DNA from: Cyrtodaria siliqua
Taxonomy: Eukaryota > Mollusca > Bivalvia > Adapedonta > Hiatellidae
Direction of reading: 5' to 3'
Assembly: GCA_037043455.1 (NCBI GenBank)
Contig: JAWPHD010011517.1
Location: 19,195-83,194 of the forward strand
Length of the DNA: 64,000 nucleotides
Shown here: piece after piece, positions 46,080 to 57,479 of the stretch
Layout of the letters: each line of letters begins with the position of its first letter
Numbering within the stretch: position 1 is the stretch's first letter
The notes under the pieces: generated by a model
Told to the model about the DNA's origin: nothing
Databases searched by the model: none
The model's input: the letters and a program-made list of their open reading frames with translations, nothing else
Translations under genes and position numbers: made by a program

Positions 46080-47905
46080 TAAAACAAGAGGCCCAAGAGG
46101 GCCAGTGGACGCTCTACTGGCTAACACGGCTCTTATAACATCATGGAGCGAGTGACTGCCATTAAAAAAGAGCTTTTTAACTAAATCAAGGGCCATAACT
46201 AAAGAATCTGGTAAAGTTAGGTAAAGATCAGATGAAAATGAAGGCCCTACCGTATTATCGAGGCAAAATATAGCATTTTTAACTAAATCAAGAGCCATAA
46301 CTCCTCTGTTACTGGTCCAACATATAGCTAAAAAAAATATATATATATTAATTTAAAAAATCAATAAAAAAAACAATTCAAAAAAATCAATTAAAAATAA
46401 TAATTAAAAAATAAATAAAAAAAAAATAAAAAAAAAAGATTTTTTTTTTTTTAAAAATAAAAAAATATTAAAAAAATAAAGAAAAAAGAAAAAAAAGAAA
46501 AGAAAATAATATAAAAAAGAAAGTCGTAAAAATCTGCTAAAGTTTGGCAAAGATGAAGGCCCTAACGTATGACGAGGCAAATTATAGCATTTTTAACAAA
46601 ATCAAGGGCCATAACTCCACTGTTACTGGTTCGATCTGGTTGGTTTTCGAACTTGACCAAGCTTTCATTAACAATCTGATAAAGTTTCGTAAAGATCAGA
46701 TGAAAAATCTTAACGAGGCAAAATATATCATTTTGAACTAAATCAAGGGCCATAACTCCGCTGTTACTGGTCCGATATGAATGGTTTTCGAACTTATCCG
46801 AGCTTTCATTGATATTAACAATCTGATAAAGTTTGGTAAAGATCAGATGAACAGTGAAGCCCCTATCGTCTTAACGAGGCAAAATAAAGCATTTTAACTA
46901 AATCAAGGGCCATAACTCCACTGTTACTGGTCCAATAGGGCTGGTTTTCAAACTTATTCAAGCTTTCAACAACATTAACAATCTGATAAAGTTTGGTAAA
47001 GATCGGACGAACAATGAAGCCCCTATCGTCTTAATGAGGCAAAATATGGCATTTTTAACTAAATCAAGGGCCATAACTCCGCTTTTACTAATCCGATATG
47101 GCTGGTTTTCAAACTTGTCCGAGCTTTCATTGATATTAACAATCTGATAAAGTTTGGTAAAGATTGGATGAACAATGAAGCCCCTATCGTCTTAACAAGG
47201 CAAACTATAGCATTTTTAACTAAATCAAGGGCCATAACTCCGCCGTTACTGGTCCGATATGGCTGGTTTTCAAACTTGTTTGAGCTTGCAACGACATTAA
47301 CAATCGGATAAAGATTGGTAAAGATCGGATGAACAATGAAGCCCCTAACATCTTAACGATGCAAAATATAGCATTTTTAACTAAATCAACGGCCATAACT
47401 CCTCTGTTACTGGTCCGATATGGCTGGTTTGCAAACTTGCCCAAGCTTTCATTGATATTAACATTGTGGTCAAGTTTAGTAAAGATAGGATGAAAAACGA
47501 AGGCCCTATCGTCTTAACAAGGCAAAATATAGCAATATAGCATTTTTAACTAAATCAAGGACCATAACTTCGCTGTTACTTGTCCGATCTGGCTGGTTAT
47601 CGAACTTGTCCGAGCTTTCATTGATATTAACAATGTAGTAAAGTTTGTTAAAGATAGGATAAAAAATGAAGGCCCTATCGTCTTAACGAGGCAAAATACA
47701 GCAGTATAGCATTTTTAACTAAATCAAGGGCCATAACTCCGCTGTTACTTGTCCGATCTTTCTGGTTTTCGAACTCGTCCGAGCTTTCATTGATATTAAC
47801 AACCTGTTAAAGTATGGTAAAGATGGGATGAAAAATGAAGGCCCTATCGTCTTAACGAGACAAAAGTTAACGCCGACGACGGACAACTCGGCATCCCATA
47901 AGCTC
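46080..47905 (+). repeat. Array B, second block (about 160-bp monomers)
   Basis: Begins with a new 5' end, ACAAGAGGCCCAAGAGGGCC then GCTCTACTGGC, directly after the previous block's 3' end. The monomer word GGGCCATAACTCC recurs about every 160-165 bp. It ends GACGACGGACAACTCGGCAT, then AAGCTCTACTGGAG. Confidence 0.85.
46325..46525. repeat. A-rich tract
   Basis: Follows a TAGCTAAAAAA word and runs about 200 bp of A, AAT and AAAAAG before the monomers resume. Confidence 0.85.
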
Positions 47906-48290
47906 TACTGGAGTTTCGAGTGGGGTGGGAAGGCAGGGCGGGAGAGTGGGGGTGTGAAGGGCAACATATATGTGTAAGAGGCTATGTGTAAGTATTGACC
48001 AAAACACAGAAATATGTAAAAAAATAAAAATAAAATATTTCAGTTTTGAGAGGGGGTGCAGGGGGTAGGGGGCAACATAGCTATGTGTAAGAATTGACAA
48101 AAGCAACACAGAAATATGTAAAAAATATATATATATTGAGTTTCGAGTGGGGGGCAATATGTGTAAGAATTGTCAAAAGCAGCAGAGTAGTATGTAAAAA
48201 AAAAAAGAGTTTCGAGTGGGGGGGGGGGGGGGGGGGGGGGGGGTAGGAGGGGGAGAGGCGGGGGTGGGGGTGGGAAGGGGACAATAAATT
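47906..48290 (-). repeat. G-rich tandem block (same family as the C-rich array)
   Basis: GAGTTTCGAGTGGGG, TATGTGTAAGAATTG and CACAGAAATATGTAAAA recur three to four times. Bases 48218-48243 are an uninterrupted G-run. Orientation is opposite to the copy at 36.4-37.5 kb. Confidence 0.8.
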
Positions 48291-48604
48291 TAGTAATTTG
48301 ACTTACAATCAAAATTGTCATAAAGATGTTTATTGTTTCATAAAACGGGCCCCTGGTGCATTATACATTGTCAACTCTGATATCAGTTAATTCATCGATA
48401 GAAATATAATAACAATTCAATACAATAATAACAGTTTAAATAACCTGCAGATTTTTTTTTTATTAATTTATTGCATTTATGTAAAATATACAAACATGAA
48501 GTAGAAAGATGACTATTATAAAATAAAAAGGATAAAATACTTCACAAAATGACTCAAAATCGTCACATACTAGTATACATGCAAATTTAATTGATTATAA
48601 TAGA
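48291..48604. other. No feature recognised
   Basis: AT-rich, with no coding motif. Confidence 0.45.
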
Positions 48605-48860
48605 ATTGAATTTGGTTTTAATGAGCACCAACACATGAAAAGTTACATGCCGCCAACAGGAATGAAAATGCCAGACATCCTCCATTTACATCCAAGATAA
48701 AAAATGTAGAATGGGCCTAGCACCTTCTTACCTGCAGCACTGCAGAGTTGCTGCAAATTCTATAGTACACACTCCATTTATGATGGAGCCACGTGGAGGC
48801 TGTGTCTACCCCTCGGCATGTGACAGTGGTTGTATTCTACCCAGGCAACCACACTGGATG
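48605..48860 (+). repeat. R1 family copy
   Basis: Collinear with 61155-61565: CACCAACACATGAAA, CATCCTCCATTTACATCC, GCAGAGTTGCTGCAAATTC and ACACTCCATTTA. Confidence 0.8.
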
Positions 48861-48989
48861 ATTAATTATAATATACAAACTCATAATACCTACTGTTAAC
48901 CTTTCTCATCCTTCTATTGGTTAACAATACTGAGGTATATATGCGTTACATTTGAAGAAAATTCCAGAAAAAAACATTTAACTTCATAG

Positions 48990-50735
48990 TTAGGGTTATT
49001 CCATTAAAACATACAAGACCACAGGAAGGTACTTTCGATATTGGACAACCACCCATAAATGCAAAATTTAGTTAAACAAGAGGTCAATGACCTTGAAGCT
49101 CTACTGATTGATTTTGATTTCAGGAAGTAGTCGCTACAGACTTGTTTTTTGAAAATCTATTTTTAACCGTGGCGGCCATCTTGAATTTCCGGCCGACCTG
49201 AAATTTTGCTAAGATCAATAAGACATTAAGAGCAACATTCCTGTGAAGTTTCATGAAAATCCGTCAGGTAGTTTCAAAGAAGTAGTCGCTACAAGTTTTC
49301 ATTATATAACTCTATGTAAACAAAGCAGCCATGTTTAAGGTCAAATCAAAACGATTTTCGACAAGGACCAACATCATGTCATACTGATCATTTTAGAAAA
49401 AGTCCCATATCAATATCTCTTATTGTTTTGAAGAAGTAGTCGCTACAAACTTATTTATTTTAAATCTATTTTTAGCTGTGGCGGCCATCTTGAATTTCCG
49501 GCCGACCTGAAATTTTTCAAGGATCAACTAGACATCAAGTGCAACATTCCTGTGAAGTTTCATGAACATCCGTCAAGTAGTTTCAGAGGAGTAGTCGCTA
49601 CAAGTTTTTACTATATAACTCTATGTAACCAAAGATGGCCACTGGCAGCCATGTTTAACGTCGAATCAAAATAATTTTCCACAAGGATCTACATCATGTC
49701 ATGCTGATCGTTTTAGAAAAAGTCCCATATCAATATCACTTATAGTTTTCAAGAAGTAGTCGCTACAAACTTATTTTTTAAAAATCTATTTTTAGCTGTG
49801 ACGGCCATCTTGAATTTCCGGCCGACCTGAAATTTTGATAGGATCAATAAGACATCAAGAGCAACATTCCTGTAAAGTTTCATGACAATCCGCCAAGTAG
49901 TTTCAGAGGAGTAGTCGCTACAAGTTTTTACTATATAACTCTATGTAAACAAAAATGGCCGCTGGCAGCCATGTTTAACGTTGAATCAAAACGTTTTTTG
50001 ACTAGGATCAACATCATGTAATGCTGATCATTTTAGAAAAAGTCCCATATCAATATCACTTATAGTTTTCAAGAAGTAGTCGCTACAAACTTATTTTTTA
50101 AAAATCTATTTTTAGCTGTGACGGCCATCTTGAATTTCCGGCCGACCTGAAATTTTTCTAGGATCAATTAGACATCAAGAGCAACATTCCTGTAAAGTTT
50201 CATGACAATCCGCCAAGCAGTTTCAGAGAAGTAGTCGCTACAAGTTTTTACTATATAACTCTATGTAAACAAAGATGGCCGCTGGCAGCCATGTTTAACG
50301 TTGAATCAAAACGATTTTTGACTAGGATCAACATCATGTCATGCTGATCATTTTAGAAAAAGTCCCATATCAATATCACTTATAGTTTTCAAGAAGAAGT
50401 CGCTACAAACTTGTATTTTAAAACTCTATTTTTAGCTTTGGCGGCCATCTTGGATTTCACATCAACATGAATTTTTGCTAGGATCAACTAGACTTTATGG
50501 GCAACATTTCTGTAAAGTTTCATGAATATCCATCCAGTAGTTTCAGCTGTGAAGTCGCTACAAATAAAAGTTTACGGACAGACAGACGGACAGACGGACA
50601 GACGGACGGACGACGGACGCCGCACCACGGCATAAGCTCCGCTGATCTCTGATCAGTTGAGCTAAAAAACCAACGGAAACTAGTGTGGTTATTAAATTGT
50701 CTTCCTGGGATCCTGGGTATGTTTTAATGGAATAG
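48990..50735. repeat. Inverted repeat flanking an element A copy
   Basis: Left (about 48995-49040) GGGTTATTCCATTAAAACAT and CAGGAAGGTAC are mirrored on the right (about 50695-50740) by TCTTCCTGGG and ATGTTTTAATGGAATAGCCC. The element A array sits between them. Confidence 0.7.
49075..50668 (+). repeat. Satellite-bearing element A, copy 3, complete
   Basis: The 5' end ACAAGAGGTCAATGACCTTG with CTCTACTGAT is followed by about 4.7 monomers of about 320 bp, GACGGACAGACGGACG, and the 3' end CTGATCAGTTGAGCTAAAAA. It matches copy 1 at both termini. Confidence 0.9.
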
Positions 50736-50764
50736 CCCTTATTTCTAAAACTAATACATGTAAT

Positions 50765-50939
50765 TAAGAAATAAAATATTTCCAGCAGGTTTATATTGTC
50801 CAAGATCAATACCAGTGGGCAGAACGTGAAGGTCATCGATACCAAGGGCCGCAGGCTACGGGTTTCAATGTGTTTCAAGTCCCAAACACCAGGTTTTGAT
50901 GTGCACAATATAAACCCGCTGGACATATTTGATTTCTTA
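50765..50939. repeat. Palindrome with central GGGCCGCAGGC
   Basis: Arms 50765-50799 and 50905-50939 pair with three mismatches in 35. GGGCCGCAGGC occupies 50846-50856, at the midpoint of the structure. Confidence 0.85.
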
Positions 50940-51159
50940 TCTGACATGGATTTTTCATGTATTTAATACACACATTTTCGAGAGATTAAACTTAATACAA
51001 ACGAATTCTGACAACTTACATTGTATGCCCATCTCTCGACGCCAACGTTGCTTCAAAATTACGTAATTGTTGTTTTGGATATTTTCTGACGTTTAAAATT
51101 AGGTCCTAACGGTTAAAGAATGTGACATCAGAGGTCTTGATAGGAATGTTAAAACCACC

Positions 51160-51415
51160 TCAATAACCAGTCAGCAATGAGTATTCTTAATAACCAATCA
51201 GCAATGAGTATTTTAATAGACTGTTAGATTTCCTTATGCAATACTACCACCAGGCCTGTAAAAGTTACCTCAGGTACTAGGGAGCTACCATGACTATTTC
51301 CATGAACCACCAGGCCTGTAGAAGTTACATCGGGCACACAGGAGCTACCATGACTATTTCCATGAACCACCAGGCCTGCAGAAGTTACCAGTTACGACGA
51401 CTATTTCCATGAACA
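51160..51415 (+). repeat. Two small tandem repeats
   Basis: AATAACCARTCAGCAATGAG is repeated twice (51160-51216). A unit of about 59 bp with ACCACCAGGCCTGTAGAAG and GACTATTTCCATGA is repeated about 2.8 times (51250-51415). Confidence 0.85.
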
Positions 51416-51480
51416 AGAAATCGGCAGACATTCAATCAGTCATCTGGCTGATCAAACAGTCCTTTTTCACAAAGCCATCT

Positions 51481-51915
51481 TTAAAGGGACACACCCCAAT
51501 CTTGATTTTAAAAAATTGCAGAGTGCGGTTTAGTTTTTCAACATAACTTCCAGTTGTTTAGTCATTAATATTAATTATTAAAATAATTCAAAGCAAATTG
51601 TTTTAATATATTACAAACAGTTGACAATATTGCACCAATAATATATTTAAACATTTGGTAGAATATCGAATACAAATTAAAAATCTCAAAATTGGGAGCC
51701 CATGGGTTACAGGAACCAAAATTGCTTATGCAGCCCTTAAGATAATGCTATAAGGAAGCCCATGTCCAAATTTGGTTGTGCTAGGATAAGAATGTAAGAG
51801 ATATAGACTTGTAAACACAGCTTACACGCAAACCTTGATGTGGGACGCCGACGCCAACGCCGACCCCGGGGTGATTACATAAGCTCTCTTATTCTTCGAA
51901 TAGTCGAGCTAAAAA
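51481..51915 (+). mobile_element. TTAA-type MITE left end fused to a GAGCTAAAAA-ended element
   Basis: TTAAAGGGACACACC starts a copy of the MITE complete at 61830-62147. After about 51700 it switches to a sequence also present, inverted, at 36175-36305, and ends CGAATAGTCGAGCTAAAAAT. Confidence 0.7.
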
Positions 51916-51984
51916 TGAGTATATTTTCATAAAATAGACAAAAGAGCAGAACTTGAATTAAGTGTACCGGTACTATAATAAAAC

Positions 51985-54150
51985 AAGAGGGCCATGATGG
52001 CCCTATATCGCTCACCTGAGTTAATTTGAACCAATAAAAGAGGGCCAGGGCCAAGATGGCCCTAAAGCGATCATCTGAGTACTGGCACATTATCGAACTT
52101 CTTCGAAATCTTATGGTCCTATACACATTATCGAACTTCTTCGAAATCTTATGGTCCTATACAATCTATGCAAGTTTGGTTAGTTCAAGAAATGTGGGCT
52201 CTGTTGTGTATAACAACATTGATATAGACAGTTTAAGACACTGACAAAGTTTGGTAAAGATCGAATATAAAATGAAGGTGCTAGAGAATAACACCTTGGG
52301 CAGAGCAAAATGTGACCCCAGGGCTACATGTAATATATGAGAGCTGTGTGCTTTGTGGTTTTAGAGAAGATTTTTTTTTAAGTTTTTCCCTATACAAGTC
52401 TATGTAAAACGTGACCACTGGGGTGGGGCCAAATGTGAACCCAGGGTCACCATTTGAACAAACTTGGTAAAGGACCATAAGAGTATAGTAAATGCAAAAT
52501 ATTAAACCTCTGGCTCTTGTAGTTCCAGAGAAGAAGTCTTTAATGTGTTTCCTATATAAGTCTATGTGAAACTGTGACCCACGGAGTGGGGTCAAATTTT
52601 ACCCCTGGGTCTTCATTTGAACAAACTTGGTAGGGGACCATAATCTAATAGTAAATTCAAAATATTAAACCTCTGGCTCTTGCAGTTCCAGAGAAGAAGA
52701 TTTTTTCCAGTTTTTCCCTATACAAGCCTATGTAAAACTGTGACCACCGGGGCGGGGCCAAATGTGGCCCCTGGGTCACCATTTGAACAAAATTGGTAGA
52801 GGACCATGAGCTTATAGCAAAAGCAAAATATTAAACCTCTGGCTCTTGCAGTTTCAGAGAAGAAGGCTTTTTAAGTTTTTCCCTATTCATATCTATGTAA
52901 AACTGTGACCCCCAGGGCGGGGACAAATTCGACCCCAGGGTCACCATTTGAACAAACTAAGTAGAGAACCATAAGCTGATGCTACATGTAATACATGAGA
53001 GCTCAGTGCCATGTGGTTCCAGAGATGAAGGTTTTTTAAGTTTTTCCCTATACAAGCCTATGTAAAACTGTGACCCTCGGGGCGGGGCCAAATGTGACCC
53101 CTGGGTCACCATTTGAACAAACTTTATAAAGGACCATAAGCTTATAGTAAATGCAAAATATCAAACCCCTGGCTCTTGCAGTTTCCGAGAAGAAGATTTT
53201 ATAAAAAAAAATCCTATACAAGTCTATGTAAAACTGTGGCCCCCGGGGCGGGGACAAGTTTGACCCAATGGTCACCATTTGAACAAACTAAGTAGAGGAC
53301 CATAAGCTGATGCTACATGTAATACATGAGAGCTCCGTGCCATGTGGTTCCAGAGAAGAAGATTTTTTTTCAGTTTTTCACTATACAAGCCTATGTAAAA
53401 CTGTGACCCCCGGGGCGGGGCCAAATGTGACCCCTGGGTCACCATTTGAACAAACTTGGTAAAGGACCATAAGCTTATAGTAAATGCAAAATATCAAACC
53501 TCTGGCTCTTGCAGTTTCTGAGAAGAAGATTTAAAAAAAAAAATCCTATATAAGTCTATGTAAAACTGTGACACCCGGGGCAGGGACAAATTTGACCCCA
53601 GGGTCACCATTTGAACAAACTTAGTAGAGGACCATAAGCTGATGCTACATGTAATACATGAGACCTCTGTGCCTTGTGGTTTCAGAGAAGAAGATTTTTT
53701 AAAGTTTTTTCCTATATGTCTATATGAAAAACATGCAAAATCTCAATATACGAACTTTGGACCCCTGGGGCATGGCCATTTTTGACCCTGGGGACTTCAT
53801 TTGAACAAACTTGATAGTCTAGACGTTGGCGATCATTTTAAAAGAAAAACTGTCGAAATCTATCCAGCGGTTCTTGAGTAGAAGATTTTTTAAGGTTTCA
53901 ACTATATATGGTAATGGCGGCCATCTTGGATGTCGCGCTGACCTTATTTTAACAAATCTAAAAAGCATTCACCTAAGGATCATCCACGTGAAGTTTGGTC
54001 AAAATTAGCCAAGAGGTTTCTGAGGAGAAGTTATTTGAAGCAAAAGTTAACGACGGACGACGGACGACGACGACGGACGACGACGGACGACGGACGAAGA
54101 GTGATCCCAATAGTTCACCTTTGAGCCTTAGGCTCAGGTGAGCTAAAAAG
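51985..54150 (+). repeat. Satellite-bearing element D (166-bp monomers in a 331-bp dimer)
   Basis: The 5' end AACAAGAGGGCCATGATGGC then CGCTCACCTGAG is matched by the 3' end CTCAGGTGAGCTAAAAA. CATTTGAAC recurs at 52451, 52614, 52780, 52945, 53110, 53276, 53443, 53609 and 53799. Neighbouring monomers alternate between GGGGCCAAATGTGACCCC and GGGACAAATTTGACCCCA types. The final part has GACGACGGACGACGGACG. Confidence 0.88.
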
Positions 54151-54586
54151 ACTAAGATCGGAACATTTATTTCGTAATTGTTAAACCTTTAGATATATCC
54201 CTTTTAAGGGTAAAAGAATGGAAACAAGCTGTATAATGTTTTTCAAAAGGACTGAAAAAGTCTGTCAAAATGTATTTATCATACACAAAAATTCAAACAC
54301 TGTAACTGATTTGGTGATGAAAGGGAAATAACTTCTTAAAAATATTTGAACCTGAATGCAGCTAAAACTACAAGGGTTTTGTAGCAGATTTGACATATGT
54401 GTTAAAATAAAGAATATTCTCCTTTCATATACACCAACTGATGAATGTACGATTAAATATACAAATCTGAAGGTGCTTCAAATGATTTGTGCATCGTCAT
54501 TCGATTCAAAATGGCGATATGGATGACAATAACAAATATGTTTATAAAATGGTGTGTACTATTATTACCTATTTATTAATAGTTGA
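54151..54586. other. No feature recognised
   Basis: AT-rich; no coding or repeat signal identified. Confidence 0.45.
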
Positions 54587-54832
54587 TTGGTTTTGTTTGA
54601 TGTTTTACGTAATTTTGAACACGTCAGGTTATATATGAAGGTTGATTTTTTTTTGATGGAGGCAGACCACCCACTTTTCCTGGGTAGAACTAGTACTGTA
54701 CACCTCCTGCCATCCAAAAGAATCGACACTTCCTCACAAGTCGAGCTCCCAGGATTCGAACTGGCAGCGGTGAGAGGCAAAACCGTTTACAATGCAATGT
54801 TGTTAACCACTCGACCACAGAGACGCTATTAT
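54587..54832 (-). mobile_element. tRNA-derived SINE (SINE-L), complete copy
   Basis: The minus strand starts GCGTCTCTGTGGTCGAGTGG (A box), then CAGTTCGAATCCTGGGAGC (B box), as in a tRNA-Leu/Ser-like head. It is followed by a body with GGATGGCAGGAGGTGTACAG and GTGGGTGGTCTGCC. Partial copies are at 1918-2095 and 56006-56235. Confidence 0.8.
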
Positions 54833-54885
54833 TAGTTGACCTAGTACAATGTAATGACTAATATGTAATATATTATATACTTATA

Positions 54886-55047
54886 GGTTATTTAACATGG
54901 TTCTGTACAATACGGAGATATATTTGGACGAGTACACAGCTGGAAAAGTCATATTGGACGAGCCGTTAGGCGAGTCCAATATGATTTTTTCCAGCTGTGT
55001 ACGAGTCCAAATATATCCCGTATTGTACAGAACCATGTTAAGTAACC
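54886..55047. repeat. Palindrome with central GAGCCGTTAGGC
   Basis: Arms 54886-54959 and 54974-55047 (74 nt each) pair nearly completely (GGTTCTGTACAATACGG, ATATATTTGGAC, TACACAGCTGG). GAGCCGTTAGGC (54960-54971) is at the midpoint. CGAG lies in the same orientation at both symmetric positions of the arms, so those bases do not pair. Confidence 0.9.
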
Positions 55048-55050
55048 TTT

Positions 55051-55606
55051 TTATTCTATACCTTTATTTTAACCAATCATTTATAATTCGGATATAACTT
55101 TCGTTTGTTTCATGCTTTCAAGCAAGTCGCTATGAACATCGAAAGCACAATTGCATGTAGGTCTATGTATTTTATATATTGTGTTCGACATGGCTTACTC
55201 TCAAGCTTTATTTGCTTGAAAGAATGCCCATTTCTCCGTTGTCAACAGTGATTAAATACTACCGAAGGTCAGTTTCAAACAATGATATATTATGCTAGTT
55301 TTTTGTGTTTTTTTTTTGTTATAAAGGAAAATTAAATAAAAATATGTGCAATAGATAGGTTTTCATTACTTGACAACAATTTATGGTTAGGTAATGACAG
55401 AAGCCTGTCGGTTCTGATTTTTATTCGGACCTTTTCACGCGTTTCGGTCTTTATCATAGGTTTAACATGGAACCTGTGAAGCGTACAATACGAACAAAAT
55501 ACGGGATATTTTGTACGCGCGTGCGTCCCGATACGGAAATATATTGTACGGTCACATGACTCGAAAGAGCGTCTACGATTGGATGTATAAATTAGGTATA
55601 GAATAA
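55051..55606. mobile_element. Candidate 556-bp TIR element
   Basis: TTATTCTATACCT (55051-55063) is mirrored by AGGTATAGAATAA (55594-55606), with a further CCAAT/ATTGG pair just inside. Near its right side lies TTTAACATGG and GTACAATACG, like the arm of the adjacent palindrome. Confidence 0.55.
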
Positions 55607-55643
55607 TGTTATGTATTATTTGGCAGTATTAATGGCCTTTCTA

Positions 55644-55964
55644 TTGAAGGGATGCACGGCAATCTTTTTTTAAAAACTTGCTGAGTCTCGTTATTTTTCT
55701 ACATAAATTGCATTCGTTCAATTATTAATATTACTTATAAGAACAGTATAAAGCAAATTGTTTTTGCGCTGTACTAACTGTTGATTACATTTCATCAATA
55801 ATATATTCAAACTTGTGGTAGAATAATGAAGAAAAGCTGAAAACTCAAAATTGTATTTAAATATATGCAAGCAGATTTAAAGTCAAAATAATACTGGATT
55901 AATAAATCGAGAGGCTAATTTTAATACTTGATAAATACTTCAACATTGCCGTGTGTCTCTTTAA
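55644..55964. mobile_element. TTAA-type MITE, diverged full copy
   Basis: TTGAAGGGATGCACGGCAAT at the left and GCCGTGTGTCTCTTTAA at the right. Same length and interior as 61830-62147 (CAATAATATATTCAAAC). Confidence 0.75.
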
Positions 55965-56005
55965 GCAGAGCGCATCTTATGTAGAGAGGGTAAAGATTCA
56001 GAATT

Positions 56006-56235
56006 TGAAACCTTCTTGCCTTTCACCGCAGCAGGTTGGAATCCCTCTTGGAGCGCGACTTGCGAGATAGTGTTTTTGGTAAGGGGAGGTATACAGTACT
56101 GGTTCTACCCAGGAATAAGTTGGGTGGTTTGCCTCTACCACAAAAATCGACCTTTTTACATAGCCTATAATATGATGAAAAATGATGGACACCATTCAAT
56201 CAACAATAAATATCAGACTGACACATGTGTTTAAC
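56006..56235 (+). mobile_element. SINE-L, partial copy
   Basis: Shows B-box-like AGCAGGTTGGAATCCCTC, then GGAGGTATACAGTACTGG and GGGTGGTTTGCCTC, as in the complete copy. The A-box end is missing. Confidence 0.7.
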
Positions 56236-56304
56236 ATGACACATGTGTTTAACATGTAAGTAAAAAGAATGCAATTTCGATTTAAGTAAAATACATAAAG
56301 CCTT

Positions 56305-57478
56305 TAAATATCAATATCACTTATAGTTTTCAAGAAGTAGTCGCTACAAACTTGAATTTTGAAAATCTATTTTTAGCCATGGCGGCCATCTTGAATTTCC
56401 GGCCGACCTGAAATTTTGCTAGGATCAATTAGACATCAAGAGCAATATTCCTGTAAAGTTTCATGAAAATCCATTGAGTAATTACAGAGGAGTAATCGTT
56501 ACAAGTTTTTACTAGATAACTCTATGTAAACAAAGATGGCCACTGACAGCCATGTTTAACATCGAATCAAAATGATTTTCGACAAGGACCAACAACATGA
56601 CATGCTGATCATTTTAGAAAAAGTCCCATATCAATATCACTTATAGTTTTCAAGAAGTAGTCGTCATAAAATTGTTTTTTGAAAATCTATTTTTAGCCGT
56701 GGCGGCCATCTTGAATTACCGGCCGACCTGGAGTTATGCTAGGATCAATTAGACATCAAGAGCAACATTCGTGTGAAGTTTCATGAAAATCCGTCAAGTA
56801 GTTTCAGAGGAGTAGTCGCTACAAGTTTTCATTATAACTCTATGTAAACAAAGATGGCCGCTGGCAGCCATGTTTAACATCGAATCAAAATAATTTTCGA
56901 GAAGGATCAACATCATGTCATACTGATCATTTTAGGAAAAGACGCATATCAATATCACTTATAGTTTTCAAGAAGTAGTCGCTACAAACTTGTATTCTGA
57001 AAAATTATTTTTAGCCGTGGCGGCCATCTTGAATTTCCGGCCAACCTGAAATTTTGCTAGGATCATTAATACATCAATAGCAACATTCCTGTGAAGTTTC
57101 ATGGAAATCCGTCGAGTAGTTTTAGAGGAGTAGTCGCTACAAGTTTTTACTAAATAACTCTATGTAAATAAAGATGGCCGCTGGCGGCCATGTTTAACTT
57201 CAAATCAAAACAATTTTAGACAAGGACCAACATCATGTCATGCTGATCATTTTAGAAAAAGTCCCATTTCAATATCACTTAAGAGTTTTCAAGAAGTAGT
57301 CTCTACAAACTTGTTTTTTAAAAATCTATTTTTAGATTTGGATTTCACTTCAACATGAATTTTTGCTAGAATCAACTAGACTTAATGTGCAACATTTCTG
57401 TAAAGTTTCAGGAAAATCCATTCAGTAGTTTCAGAGGAGAAGTCGCTGCAAAAAAAAGTTTACGGATAAGCTCTGCTG
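56305..57478 (+). repeat. Satellite-bearing element A, copy 4, both ends damaged
   Basis: About 3.6 monomers. It lacks the GGTCAATGACC start, and the 3' end is cut inside GCTGATCTCTGA by the next element's ACAAGAGG terminus. Confidence 0.82.
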
Positions 57479-57479
57479 A

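Noticed and set aside
50558..50947. 129-codon minus-strand frame
   Set aside because: It spans the ACGG tract, the end of element A and a palindrome; no protein features.
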